64,000 nt of DNA, from NCBI RefSeq assembly GCF_030380815.1, contig NZ_JAUDUY010000002.1, forward strand, positions 248,001-312,000, read 5' to 3'. Within the stretch, counting starts at the first letter, position 1, and each line of letters starts with the position of its first letter. The DNA is from Robiginitalea aurantiaca. GTDB taxonomy: Bacteria; Bacteroidota; Bacteroidia; Flavobacteriales; Flavobacteriaceae. Below the pieces are notes generated by a model that did no database searches, was not told the DNA's origin, and worked only from the letters and a program-made list of their open reading frames with translations. This document shows positions 17,936 to 26,697 of this stretch, piece by piece. The position numbers and the translations under genes were made by a program.

Positions 17936-19498
17936 ATGAAAAATTTTATTCTCGCCATTGCGATCTGCCTGTTCCTGATCAATTCCGCTTTCGGACAGGA
18001 ATCCCTCTCTGAAGGCCCTTTTAACCAGCTCATAATAAGAGGTGCCACCCTTATAAATGGCAATGGCGCCCCACCTCAGGGACCTGTGGATATCGTCATT
18101 GAAAAGAATCGAATTGTACAGGTCAAAGTAGTGGGTTATCCGGGTGTGGATATCGACCCGGAACGCAGACCCACCCTGAAAACGGGAGGTCGAGAAATTC
18201 AGGCAGAGGGCATGTATGTCCTGCCTGGTTTTGTCGATATGCACGGGCATATTGGAGGCAAGGCCCAGGGGGCAGAGCCGGATTACGTCTTCAAACTTTG
18301 GATGGCCCATGGAATCACCTCTGTCAGGGAGCCCAGTGGAAGAGGCGTCGATTTTTCGATGGACCTAAAGCGCAAAAGTGCGGCTAACAGTATCGTTGCC
18401 CCTCGGATATTTGTCTACACAGGTTTCGGGCAAGGCAGCGATGACCCCATAATTACGGGAGAACAAGCACGGGAATGGGTACGGGCGAATGCCAAAAAAG
18501 GGGCAGATGGTATCAAGTTTTTTGGGGCGGCTCCGGAAATTATGAACGCAGCCCTGGATGAGAATAAAAAACTGGGCCTCCGCTCCGCTTGCCATCACGC
18601 CCAGCTTGATGTGGCGCGCTGGAATGTATTGAACTCGGCCCGGGCCGGACTGACGAGCATGGAACACTGGTATGGACTGCCAGAAGCCCTATTCACAGAC
18701 CGTACCGTTCAGGACTATCCACTGGATTACAATTACAACAATGAGCAGCATCGTTTCCAGGAAGCGGGCAAACTATGGCAACAGGCTGCAGCCCCCTATT
18801 CCGATCACTGGAATGCCGTAATGGAGGAACTCATATCTCTGGACTTTACTTTGGATCCGACTTTCAATATTTACGAAGCGAGCAGGGACCTTCACCGTGC
18901 CCGACGTGCAGAATGGCATGAAACCTATACCCTGCCCTCTCTTTGGCGGTTCTACGCCCCGAGTAAGATATCCCATGGCTCTTACTGGCATTACTGGGGT
19001 ACGGAGCAGGAGGTGGCCTGGAAGGAGAATTACAAACTCTGGATGACCTTTGTCAATGAGTACAAAAACCGGGGAGGGCGTGTCACGGTAGGATCGGATT
19101 CCGGTTTTATTTACCAACTCTACGGCTTTGCCTATATACGGGAAATGGAGCTACTCAGGGAAGCCGGTTTCCATCCCCTGGAAATAATCCGGGCCGCAAC
19201 CCTAAACGGGGCAGAAGCACTTGGCTTTGACGATCAAATCGGAACCGTAACCCCGGGGAAACTCGCCGACCTTGTAGTGGTAGAAGTTAACCCCCTTGAA
19301 AACTTCAAGGCACTTTATGGCACTGGGGCGATAAAACTTACTGAAGACAATGAAGTCGTTCGCGTTGGCGGTGTCAAGTATACAGTCAAAGATGGCATAG
19401 TATACGACGCGAAAGCATTGCTGAAGGATGTCAAAAACCAGGTGGATACGGCCAAAAAGGCTGAGGGATTTGAAATTAAACAACCCGGAATGGAATAG
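17936..19498 (+). CDS. Secreted metal-dependent amidohydrolase (imidazolonepropionase-like)
   Basis: Amidohydrolase-superfamily enzyme for export. From ATG 17936 it starts with a clean signal peptide MKNFILAIAICLFLINSAFGQ; an upstream ATG at 17906 would add ten residues. Metal-site pattern: HGH at 103-105 after LPGFVDM, probable bridging lysine in DGIKFFG (194), histidines in CHHAQ (220-221) and MEHWYG (244), and aspartate in GSDSGF near 380. A C-terminal PGKLADLVVVEVNPL closes the barrel sandwich domain. Exporting homologues include Xaa-Pro-type dipeptidases, which would suit its place after an M14 peptidase; the substrate is unproven. Confidence 0.85.
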   Translation: MKNFILAIAICLFLINSAFGQESLSEGPFNQLIIRGATLINGNGAPPQGPVDIVIEKNRIVQVKVVGYPGVDIDPERRPTLKTGGREIQAEGMYVLPGFVDMHGHIGGKAQGAEPDYVFKLWMAHGITSVREPSGRGVDFSMDLKRKSAANSIVAPRIFVYTGFGQGSDDPIITGEQAREWVRANAKKGADGIKFFGAAPEIMNAALDENKKLGLRSACHHAQLDVARWNVLNSARAGLTSMEHWYGLPEALFTDRTVQDYPLDYNYNNEQHRFQEAGKLWQQAAAPYSDHWNAVMEELISLDFTLDPTFNIYEASRDLHRARRAEWHETYTLPSLWRFYAPSKISHGSYWHYWGTEQEVAWKENYKLWMTFVNEYKNRGGRVTVGSDSGFIYQLYGFAYIREMELLREAGFHPLEIIRAATLNGAEALGFDDQIGTVTPGKLADLVVVEVNPLENFKALYGTGAIKLTEDNEVVRVGGVKYTVKDGIVYDAKALLKDVKNQVDTAKKAEGFEIKQPGME

Positions 19499-19815
19499 AG
19501 GCGTCAAAGTCCAAACTGAAGTATAGCCTCTGCCTTCCTGTTTAATTACTATAAGACATTCTTGGGTTTCAGGGGGAGCCCCCCTCCCCCGAAATTCAAG
19601 ATACCGGGATCAGCTGCAAAAACCGATCACCAGACCAAATAATCCAACCTCCAAAGCACGGAGCTCCCTTTATTAAGAGAATGTCGTATTCCCATAAAAG
19701 GATCTGGCATGGTATCGGGAGAAGTAACTGTTCATCGGGATTCCACCCGTCCCAAATTCCAAAATTCCGTATCTTCCCTACTGCTATGAAGTACCAGGTA
19801 CGGGTTGAGAATTAC
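19499..19815. other. Intergenic stretch with a GC-rich hairpin
   Basis: 317 bases without a convincing gene. A G5AG/CTC5 hairpin lies at 19572-19590 but has no T run. In-frame codons upstream of the next gene extend to 19681, with ATGs at 19681 and 19786, but they do not read like a protein N-terminus. Confidence 0.5.
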
Positions 19816-20739
19816 ATGGGTTTATACAGGAAATTTCATTTCTGTCTTTTCCTTTTGATTTCAATATTGACCATACCCACTACAACATCGGCCCAGGCCG
19901 AGGAACTGGAAACCGCACTTTTTAGATGTATTGCAGAAACCTTTGAGGCCGGCCCCCATACTTTGGACAGCCTTGTTTCCCGCTTTGAAAATGAGCTCAT
20001 TGCTGAGGGTTTACTCGAAAATACCGCCGGTGAAGCCTACAGGGGGCTCTTGCAAAGGATTGCCTCAGGCCAGAGCGTCGTCAGAGCTCCTGAGCAGTAT
20101 TTCGGCCCGAGATTCCGAACGTTAAGAAGAGATAGTATCGCTTTAAGTAACTGTAGTAGCGTACTGGATACCAATACTATAGACCCTTCAGCTTCGACGC
20201 TGATTCAATTCGAAATTCTGAGGGAATCCCTCTTACATGAAAACCTGGATCCAGCCCTTGAAGCATCAGCTTATTTGGATTTGCTCGATGCAGCGGATCT
20301 GTCATTGCCGTACTATCGCTTGTTTACCTACCAGCTTATCGACCGGCAGGCTTTTGAGACCAGTTTGCCAGACATAGGTAATCCTGTCAACCCTGCCCTG
20401 GCGCAACAGAATGCAGGAGGGGCCAATGTTTTCCGGGTTTACATGAACGAGCGGGATCAGCTTATTGTAGCAGACCAATTGGTTAGCCGGGAACAGATGC
20501 TCAATTTAGTCGCCGGACATGCCCGGACTTTTGAACAGAGTTCGCTTTACATCATTGAGGTGGAACAAGATGTAAAGTACAGCCAGTTCGTATCCCTGAA
20601 AGATCAGATTGCACTGGCGATCAGCGAGGTCCGCGACACTTATTCCAGGATAATCCTGGGCAAGACACTGAGTGAACTCACGGTTTCCGAGCAGGAGGCT
20701 GTATTCGAAAAGTATCCCATTCGGATCGTAACGCCCTGA
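19816..20739 (+). CDS. Unknown secreted protein with ExbD-like C-terminal domain
   Basis: Starting at ATG 19816 the product (307 aa) has a signal peptide MGLYRKFHFCLFLLISILTI ending TTSAQ. The N-terminal part (28-200) is mostly helical and not recognised. The last 100 residues (FRVYMNERDQLIVADQLVS..., then SLKDQIALAISEVRDTYSR, GKTLSEL, EKYPIRI) resemble the periplasmic C-terminal domain and tail of Bacteroidota ExbD proteins, which carry a similar RDQLLV start and a terminal YP-x-I motif. A canonical ExbD has an N-terminal membrane anchor with a key Asp; here there is a cleavable signal instead and no ExbB neighbour. ATG at 19786 is an alternative start. Confidence 0.6.
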   Translation: MGLYRKFHFCLFLLISILTIPTTTSAQAEELETALFRCIAETFEAGPHTLDSLVSRFENELIAEGLLENTAGEAYRGLLQRIASGQSVVRAPEQYFGPRFRTLRRDSIALSNCSSVLDTNTIDPSASTLIQFEILRESLLHENLDPALEASAYLDLLDAADLSLPYYRLFTYQLIDRQAFETSLPDIGNPVNPALAQQNAGGANVFRVYMNERDQLIVADQLVSREQMLNLVAGHARTFEQSSLYIIEVEQDVKYSQFVSLKDQIALAISEVRDTYSRIILGKTLSELTVSEQEAVFEKYPIRIVTP

Positions 20740-20758
20740 TCTGAAATACAGAAATTGG

Positions 20759-23308
20759 TTAAACCCCTTCTTTGCGCAGCACTTCCAGCGGAGGACTGCT
20801 GAGAACTCCCTGACTGTTCAAAAGGCCGATCGTAAGCACGGTCAGCGTGATTCCTGGAAACACTACAAGAAAGGGTATCCAGGATGGTGTAAAACTCAGT
20901 TCAAACACCCCATAAGCCAGCAACTGAGTCCCCAGAAGGGAGAGCAGGACTCCCATCAGGCTGCCGATACCCCCTAAAAACAGGTATTCCATAATCGCAA
21001 TGCGGCGAATCTGTCGCCCTCTGGCACCCAGGGTACGCAAGAGCACGCTTTCGCGAATCCGTTGGAACTTACTGGTTCGAACGGCTCCAAGCAGGACGAT
21101 AAACCCGGTAAGGATACTGAAAAAGGCCATAAATCGGATCACCCAGGATAGCTTCTCCAGGATATCCCCCACAGCCGAAAGCAGTTGTCGCACATCGAGG
21201 ACGGAAATATTTGGAAAGGATTTCACAAGTTCCTGCTGAAAAACAGCGGACTCCGTTTCCCCTTCCGCATAGGTCGTAAGTACATGAAATCGGGGTGCAT
21301 CCTCGAGTACCCCTTCAGGAAAGACTATCGAAAAATTCAATTGTAAACGACCCCAATCTACTGACCGGATGCTGGCTACTACTGTTTCCATCAATACGCC
21401 CTGTACATTAAACACAAGGGTGTCCCCCACCCAAACCTGGGCATCCCGGGCTACATTATCGGAAAGGGAAATAGGTACTGGGCCCGATTTGTCCTCAAAA
21501 GTGGATATCCACTCCCCATCGACAAGTTGCTCTGAGGGTATGAGTGAATCGCGGTAGGTCACCCGGAATTCGTGATTCAAAATCCATCCGTTGATCGTGG
21601 ATGTCGTATCCTTTCGAATCGTTTCAACTTTCTGATCTTCAATCTGATCGAGCCGCATCGTGACTATGGGAATATTCTCCAGTACGGGCAATCCGCGGGG
21701 ACGGATCATGGCTTCAACCTCCCCTTCCTGTTCGGCCTGAACATCCAGCAGAATCAGATTTGCCGCAGGGGTATCATCCTCTATTTCCGCCCGGGCCAGC
21801 AACATATCCTGAGTAAAGTACAAGGTACTGATCAAAAAGGTACCGATCCCAATTGCCAGAACCAGCACCAGGGTCTGGTTATTGGGCCGAAACAGATTAA
21901 GCAGGCTTTGGCGGGCCTCAAAGCCCCAATTATGCGGGAAAAACCTCCGTATTAAGCGCATAAGTCCCCATGCAATCCCCGCCAGAATCATAAAGGTTAC
22001 CGCAATTCCCAGGACAAACCAAAAGGCGCGGGTCGCATTTTCAAGAAGCAGGGCAGCAGCTGCCCAGATTCCAAGGGCGATGAGGGCAAATACAAATGCG
22101 GTTAACCGTTTGGAACCACGGGTATCCCCTTCGCTGATCCGCAATACTGAAAGCGGGCTGATGAACCAGCTCTTTAGCAGCGGTAATAATCCGAAGAGCA
22201 CGGCCATCAGTACCCCGAGGCCGACGCCGAGAAGAACGGGTCCCCAATGGGTTTCCCAGGCGAGTTCAACGGGAAGGAAGTCCTGCACAAACTGGGGGAA
22301 AACCTGCTGCAGTATTAAGCCCAGGGCGGCTCCGAGGATACCCCCCAAAAGACCGATGCCCGCAATCTGTATCAGAAAGATAGCCATGGTCTGTTTCCGC
22401 GAGGCACCCAGACACTTTAAAATGGCAATAGACGCTCGCTTTTCCTTCATATAAATATGGACCGAGCTGGCAATCCCCAGACATCCGAGCAATAGGGCGA
22501 TAAAGGCTACCAGTTTCAGAAATCTGCCTACATTCTCAAAACGCCTGCCCAGCCGTCTTGAAGTGTCTGTGTGTAAATCAAGATCCGCTCCCTCATCATC
22601 CAGCACAGGATCGATAGAAGTGTAAAGCTTTTCCAGGTCCATACTCGGATCGACCTTAAAGTAATAATTGTATTGAAGTCGGCTACCGGTCTGGATAAGA
22701 CCCGTTTGATCAAGGGTGTTAAACGGAATCCAGACCGCTGGTGCAACGGATGTGGAAACAACTGTATTCCCGGGAGCCTCCAGTAGGCTTCCCCCTATTG
22801 GAAATATCCGGTCCCCTATTTTTATGGAATCTCCCGGTTGTAATCCAAACTGCACCATAAGGGTGGCATCTACCAGGGCTGAGCCGTCCGCCTGATAGCG
22901 TTCTGAGGCGACATCCGGTCGCGTGGACAAGACACCATAAAAGGGGTATTCCCCGTCCATAGCCCGTACCCGGATCAATTTGCTGCCCTCTTTGCCCGGA
23001 AAAAGAGCCATGGACACAAAATTCACCTCACGGCTTTGTTCCCCTCCAAGGGAATCGATGATACCCTGAACCCTCTCATTGGCCGGGTGATCACTATCGA
23101 TAAGGAAATCCGAACCCATAAGCTCCCTGGACTGCCCTGATATAGTTTCTTCCAGGGTTTTTCCAAAATTCTGAATACTGACAAGGGCAGCGATACCCAG
23201 TACAATAGCACTCATAAAAAGCGCTAATCGTTTGAGGCTGGCCCTGCCATCCCTCCAGGCCATTCGGAATAACCAGGATAAACCGGCACTGTTTTGCTCA
23301 GGATTCAT
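20759..23308 (-). CDS. ybbP: ABC transporter permease, YbbP/FtsX family
   Basis: 849-residue membrane subunit of a MacB/LolCDE-like transporter with duplicated FtsX domains and about ten membrane segments: one N-terminal helix, a large periplasmic loop, clusters near 270-450 and a C-terminal FtsX unit near 720-840. ATG 23308 overlaps the ATPase stop as ATGA, which decides the start; a longer frame reaches 23371 but would run into the ATPase gene. In E. coli, ybbA-ybbP lie divergent from tesA, exactly as here. Role unsettled; lipid or hydrophobic substrate handling has been suggested for the family. Confidence 0.85.
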   Translation of the reverse strand: MNPEQNSAGLSWLFRMAWRDGRASLKRLALFMSAIVLGIAALVSIQNFGKTLEETISGQSRELMGSDFLIDSDHPANERVQGIIDSLGGEQSREVNFVSMALFPGKEGSKLIRVRAMDGEYPFYGVLSTRPDVASERYQADGSALVDATLMVQFGLQPGDSIKIGDRIFPIGGSLLEAPGNTVVSTSVAPAVWIPFNTLDQTGLIQTGSRLQYNYYFKVDPSMDLEKLYTSIDPVLDDEGADLDLHTDTSRRLGRRFENVGRFLKLVAFIALLLGCLGIASSVHIYMKEKRASIAILKCLGASRKQTMAIFLIQIAGIGLLGGILGAALGLILQQVFPQFVQDFLPVELAWETHWGPVLLGVGLGVLMAVLFGLLPLLKSWFISPLSVLRISEGDTRGSKRLTAFVFALIALGIWAAAALLLENATRAFWFVLGIAVTFMILAGIAWGLMRLIRRFFPHNWGFEARQSLLNLFRPNNQTLVLVLAIGIGTFLISTLYFTQDMLLARAEIEDDTPAANLILLDVQAEQEGEVEAMIRPRGLPVLENIPIVTMRLDQIEDQKVETIRKDTTSTINGWILNHEFRVTYRDSLIPSEQLVDGEWISTFEDKSGPVPISLSDNVARDAQVWVGDTLVFNVQGVLMETVVASIRSVDWGRLQLNFSIVFPEGVLEDAPRFHVLTTYAEGETESAVFQQELVKSFPNISVLDVRQLLSAVGDILEKLSWVIRFMAFFSILTGFIVLLGAVRTSKFQRIRESVLLRTLGARGRQIRRIAIMEYLFLGGIGSLMGVLLSLLGTQLLAYGVFELSFTPSWIPFLVVFPGITLTVLTIGLLNSQGVLSSPPLEVLRKEGV

Positions 23309-23994
23309 GGATGAGAAGCTGTTTCTGAATTGAAGATTCGCCCGCCCTTCAAACGCATCAGGCCATCGCATCGCCGGGCCAGATTCAGATCGTGGGTAAC
23401 GATGATCAGCGTAGTTCCCGCTTCCTTATTCAGGTTAAAGAGCAATTCAACAACCCGTTCCCCCGTTTCCTCATCGAGGTTGCCGGTGGGCTCGTCCGCA
23501 AAAAGAATCTCAGGTCGGTTGGCAAAGGCGCGGGCCAGAGCAACGCGCTGCTGCTCTCCCCCGGACAATTGACTCGGGTAATGATGGGTCCGATCTCCCA
23601 GGCCTACCTTTTCCAGGAGGGTTCTTGCGGTATTGGCTGCCCCTTTTGTGCCCCTTAATTCCAAAGGGACACTGACATTCTCCAGGGCCGAAAGCGTCGG
23701 CAGTAACTGGAAGTTCTGGAAAATAAATCCTACTTTTTTATTTCTAAGCGATGCCCTGCCATCTTCGTCGAGCTCGGTGAGATGGGAGCCGCATAACGCA
23801 ACAGTACCCGTATCTGGTGTATCCAGACCCGCACAGAGCCCCAGCAAAGTGGTCTTTCCGGACCCCGAGGGGCCCACAATAGCATAGCTCGTACCCGAAG
23901 CCACTTCGAACGAAATATCATCGAGTACCGTCAAGGACTTGCCGCCACTGAGATAACTCTTTCCAAGATGCTGAACGTTTAATATCTTTGACAT
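23305..23994 (-). CDS. ybbA: ABC transporter ATP-binding protein, YbbA-like
   Basis: 229-residue ATPase of the MacB/LolD group. Walker [12 protein letters not shown] near 39-49, Q-loop [17 protein letters not shown], signature [15 protein letters not shown] and Walker [17 protein letters not shown] are complete. I start at ATG 23994 ([14 protein letters not shown]); upstream in-frame ATGs at 24006 and 24057 give non-conserved extensions, and the latter would overlap the divergent esterase gene. It pairs with the permease by a 4-base overlap. Confidence 0.9.
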   Translation of the reverse strand: MSKILNVQHLGKSYLSGGKSLTVLDDISFEVASGTSYAIVGPSGSGKTTLLGLCAGLDTPDTGTVALCGSHLTELDEDGRASLRNKKVGFIFQNFQLLPTLSALENVSVPLELRGTKGAANTARTLLEKVGLGDRTHHYPSQLSGGEQQRVALARAFANRPEILFADEPTGNLDEETGERVVELLFNLNKEAGTTLIIVTHDLNLARRCDGLMRLKGGRIFNSETASHP

Positions 23995-24046
23995 AGACTG
24001 GATCATCCGGTTTAAAGCTGCAAAAATTACACAATACAAACCAGAA

Positions 24047-24772
24047 ATGAGCCACAACCGATCTCCCAGACTCTTAAAATTTAGTTATATTTTTTGCTTT
24101 ATCTGTCTCTTTGGTTGCGGGGACGCCACTTCTTCTAAATCCACCGAAAACTCAGAAATAACTCCGGTTGCGGAGTCACCCGAAACGAAACCTGAGAAAT
24201 CAGGTACCATTCTCTTCTTCGGGGATTCGCTCACAGCGGGCCTCGGCCTGGATCCAAATCTGGCATTTCCTGGCTTACTCCAGCAGCGCCTGGATTCCCT
24301 TGGGTACTCTTTCGAAGTAATCAATGCCGGACTAAGCGGGGAAACAACCGCCAGCGGAAGCAATCGGCTGGGATGGGTGTTGAGACAACCCGTTGACGTA
24401 TTTGTCCTCGAACTCGGCGCAAATGACGGCTTAAGGGGGATTCCACTCTCCGAGACCCGGAAAAACCTAAAGGCCATGATTGCGCAGGTACGCAAAACCT
24501 ATCCGGAGGTTGTCATTGTTCTCGCAGGCATGCAGCTCCCACCGAATATGGGCCCGGAGTACACAGATGAATTCCGGAAAATATTTCCAGAAATAGCAGA
24601 AAGCGAGGATATCCTCCTAATTCCCTTTTTACTTCAAGACGTTGGCGGCATACCTGAACTCAATCAGGAGGATGGCATACACCCGACGGAAGAAGGGCAC
24701 AAAATAGTGGCGGAAAATGTTTGGGAGGTGCTTCAGCAGGCTGTTGGCAGCCCTCAGAAAATCGATTCTTAA
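24047..24772 (+). CDS. tesA: TesA-like arylesterase/lysophospholipase, lipoprotein
   Basis: SGNH hydrolase that cleaves thioesters, esters or lysophospholipids in the periplasm. Block I FFGDSLTAGLGLD holds the catalytic Ser, block III is GANDG, and block V DGIHPTEEGH gives Asp and His. The N-terminus has a hydrophobic stretch ending LFGC (Cys24), a lipobox, so the mature protein is probably lipid-anchored; E. coli TesA is soluble periplasmic. It lies divergent from ybbA, 52 bases apart, the arrangement known from proteobacteria, which suggests a functional link with the YbbAP transporter. Its last 4 bases overlap the convergent small gene. Confidence 0.88.
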   Translation: MSHNRSPRLLKFSYIFCFICLFGCGDATSSKSTENSEITPVAESPETKPEKSGTILFFGDSLTAGLGLDPNLAFPGLLQQRLDSLGYSFEVINAGLSGETTASGSNRLGWVLRQPVDVFVLELGANDGLRGIPLSETRKNLKAMIAQVRKTYPEVVIVLAGMQLPPNMGPEYTDEFRKIFPEIAESEDILLIPFLLQDVGGIPELNQEDGIHPTEEGHKIVAENVWEVLQQAVGSPQKIDS

Positions 24773-25008
24773 GCCATTTCCGGCCGGCTCCTGAGTGTCT
24801 TAAACGCAAGTGCTTTTTTAATCCGGGTATTCGGACGGCGATACAAGCGGGCGAAAAGGGTTGTTTCCGATTTCACATTGCTCAGGAGTTTCCAAACAGG
24901 AACCAGCTCCTGTGTTTTGACCTCAACTTTGGCCTGAGGAGTCCGCTCCTGTCCCTGAAGGGCGAGTACACAAAAAAAGAGGCTGAGAAGGCAAATAAAC
25001 TTTTTCAC
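24769..25008 (-). CDS. Small secreted basic protein (79 aa), GTG start
   Basis: From GTG 25008 the product starts MKKFICLLSLFFCVLALQGQ, a convincing signal peptide; an ATG-initiated reading from 25053 or 25038 would bury it behind 10-15 extra residues. The mature 59 residues (ERTPQAKVEVKTQELVPVW..., then FARLYRRPNTRIKKALAFKTLRSRP) are basic and lack cysteines. No family is recognised. It overlaps the tesA stop by four bases on the opposite strand. Confidence 0.55.
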   Translation of the reverse strand: MKKFICLLSLFFCVLALQGQERTPQAKVEVKTQELVPVWKLLSNVKSETTLFARLYRRPNTRIKKALAFKTLRSRPEMA

Positions 25009-25188
25009 GATATGCGATATTATATAGTAGTAACGCATGGGTAGGCAGGCCACGGGCTGCCAAATCGACCAAAAACCACAAAAAATCGGTTAGTTGAATT
25101 TGCCCCGATAAACGGTTCTATAATGACGGCAAGTGGGGGTGAGCGGGATTACGGGTTATCTGATATTTCTGCATTTCGACCGTCCTGC

Positions 25189-25836
25189 CTAGATACCATA
25201 ACCCAATACCTCAAGGGGGTTGGGGCAATTTTCCCGATAGTATTCAAGGTGATCCAGGGAACATACCCCTGGATAGTCCCCCTGGGATCCTTCAAGCTCG
25301 CGTATCAATTGAAAGTGCACATGGGGTGCATACCCTCCATTTTCATGGGGATTGCCCAGAAAACCAAACCGCTCCCCTGCCAGGAAGACCTTTCCCGGAT
25401 AAAGCCCCTCTAGTGTAGCGGTGGAGAGATGGCCGAAAAGGGAGTACAGGGTTTCGCCTTGTATCTCGTGTTCCAGGATCACTACGGGCCCGTAGTCACC
25501 AGGTATTTCCCGGTTGGCCCAACTGTGCAGTCGCCCGGCCCAGGGCGTGTGTACAGAAGTACCCGCTGGAGCCCACAGATCCAAACCGAGATGGTATTCC
25601 CGTTTCTCCGATGGGTTCGCATTGAAATGTCGAAATCCATCATAGAGGCCCCGATGTTCCAAATACCCACCAAAAGCGATTTCTTTTTGATTCCTCCTGA
25701 GGATCCCGTCAAGGAAGCTTTGGCAGGACTGGGCATCTTTTAAAGCATCCCCGAGCTCCGGATTGGTTACGGAAAGGTCTACCCTGCAGTACTCGCTGAA
25801 GTCGTACCTGGGATCTAAAATCGGATGGGATTTCAT
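25189..25836 (-). CDS. M23-type metallopeptidase domain protein without signal peptide
   Basis: 215 residues from ATG 25836. The LytM/M23 metal site is intact: HLGLD (His82, Asp86), SLFGHLS (His136) and HVHF (His172, His174). Flanks (GGYLEHRGLYDGFRHF, SLFGHLSTATLEGLYPG) resemble the M23-like domain that occurs alone or fused to phosphotransferase and aminotransferase domains in some proteins. The translated N-terminus MKSHPILDPRYDF has no signal peptide; the possible start at 25890 adds a hydrophobic MLILSRVFVIFTI that is not a good signal. A cytoplasmic peptidase or peptide-binding role is more likely than cell-wall cleavage. Confidence 0.72.
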   Translation of the reverse strand: MKSHPILDPRYDFSEYCRVDLSVTNPELGDALKDAQSCQSFLDGILRRNQKEIAFGGYLEHRGLYDGFRHFNANPSEKREYHLGLDLWAPAGTSVHTPWAGRLHSWANREIPGDYGPVVILEHEIQGETLYSLFGHLSTATLEGLYPGKVFLAGERFGFLGNPHENGGYAPHVHFQLIRELEGSQGDYPGVCSLDHLEYYRENCPNPLEVLGYGI

Positions 25837-25948
25837 CGGATGCTTCTTTTTAATCGTGAAAATTACAAAAACCCTACTGAGAATTAACATTTCTTAAAAC
25901 ATCATGCACCTCCTTACTTTGTAATTTCGAACTCCAAAGTTGGTACAC

Positions 25949-26632
25949 ATGAAAAACGCACGCTATCTATTGAGTTTCGGTATCTTATTCATCATGGCAT
26001 CTTCCTGCCAGTCTCAGGGCAAGAAGACAGAACCTGAAATGGTTACTGAAGTTGCAACACCGGAAGTCACTGAAATACAAGATCTTTCCAAGTATGAAAA
26101 AGCCTATTTTGCCAGTGGGTGTTTTTGGTGCGTGGAAGCCATTTACGAAAGTGTAAAAGGAGTGGCAGAAGTCGTGTCCGGATACGCCGGAGGCACGGAA
26201 ATCGATCCGACTTACGAGCAGGTGAGTTATGGCAGAACAGGTCATGCCGAGGCGGTGGAAGTATATTACGATCCTGAGGTCATCAGCTATTTTGAACTGG
26301 TACAGGTGTTTTTCGGATCACATGACCCTACTACATTAAATCGTCAGGGTCCGGACCGGGGAGCGCAATATCGCTCCATCGCGTTCTACACGAATGATGC
26401 GGAAAAGAAAACAATAAGGGCCTATATGGATGCCCTGGAAGAAAGCGGGGTTTACGGCGCGCCTATTGTAACCGAAATCACACCCCTCACCAAATTTTAT
26501 CCGGCCGAGGATTACCACCAGGATTACGAAAAGAACAATCCGAATAATCCCTATGTGCAGAATGTTTCGGTCCCCCGACTGAACCGGTTTAAGGCCAACT
26601 TTGCCGAATTCCTGAAAGAAGACCTGCATTAG
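25949..26632 (+). CDS. msrA: Peptide methionine-S-sulfoxide reductase, lipoprotein
   Basis: Reduces methionine (S)-sulfoxide in oxidised proteins. Catalytic Cys58 lies in GCFWC (57-61), followed by the MsrA pattern EAIYESVKGVAEVVSGYAGG and the later GPDRGAQYRSIAFY. The N-terminus is a lipoprotein signal with the lipobox MASSC (Cys20), so it acts outside the cytoplasm. Cys58 and Cys61 are the only other cysteines, so no distal resolving cysteine exists; regeneration through Cys61 or an external thiol is inferred. I use ATG 25949, not the TTG nine bases upstream. No MsrB domain is fused. Confidence 0.93.
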   Translation: MKNARYLLSFGILFIMASSCQSQGKKTEPEMVTEVATPEVTEIQDLSKYEKAYFASGCFWCVEAIYESVKGVAEVVSGYAGGTEIDPTYEQVSYGRTGHAEAVEVYYDPEVISYFELVQVFFGSHDPTTLNRQGPDRGAQYRSIAFYTNDAEKKTIRAYMDALEESGVYGAPIVTEITPLTKFYPAEDYHQDYEKNNPNNPYVQNVSVPRLNRFKANFAEFLKEDLH

Positions 26633-26697
26633 AAAGCGCCTTATAGGCTCTGAACAGGTTTTTCGAGTCTGCTAAGGATCCATACCCTTCAGCCCCA

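Noticed and set aside
19572-19590. GC-rich hairpin as a terminator after the amidohydrolase
   Set aside because: No T run follows and the loop is a C run; kept only as a note in the intergenic entry.
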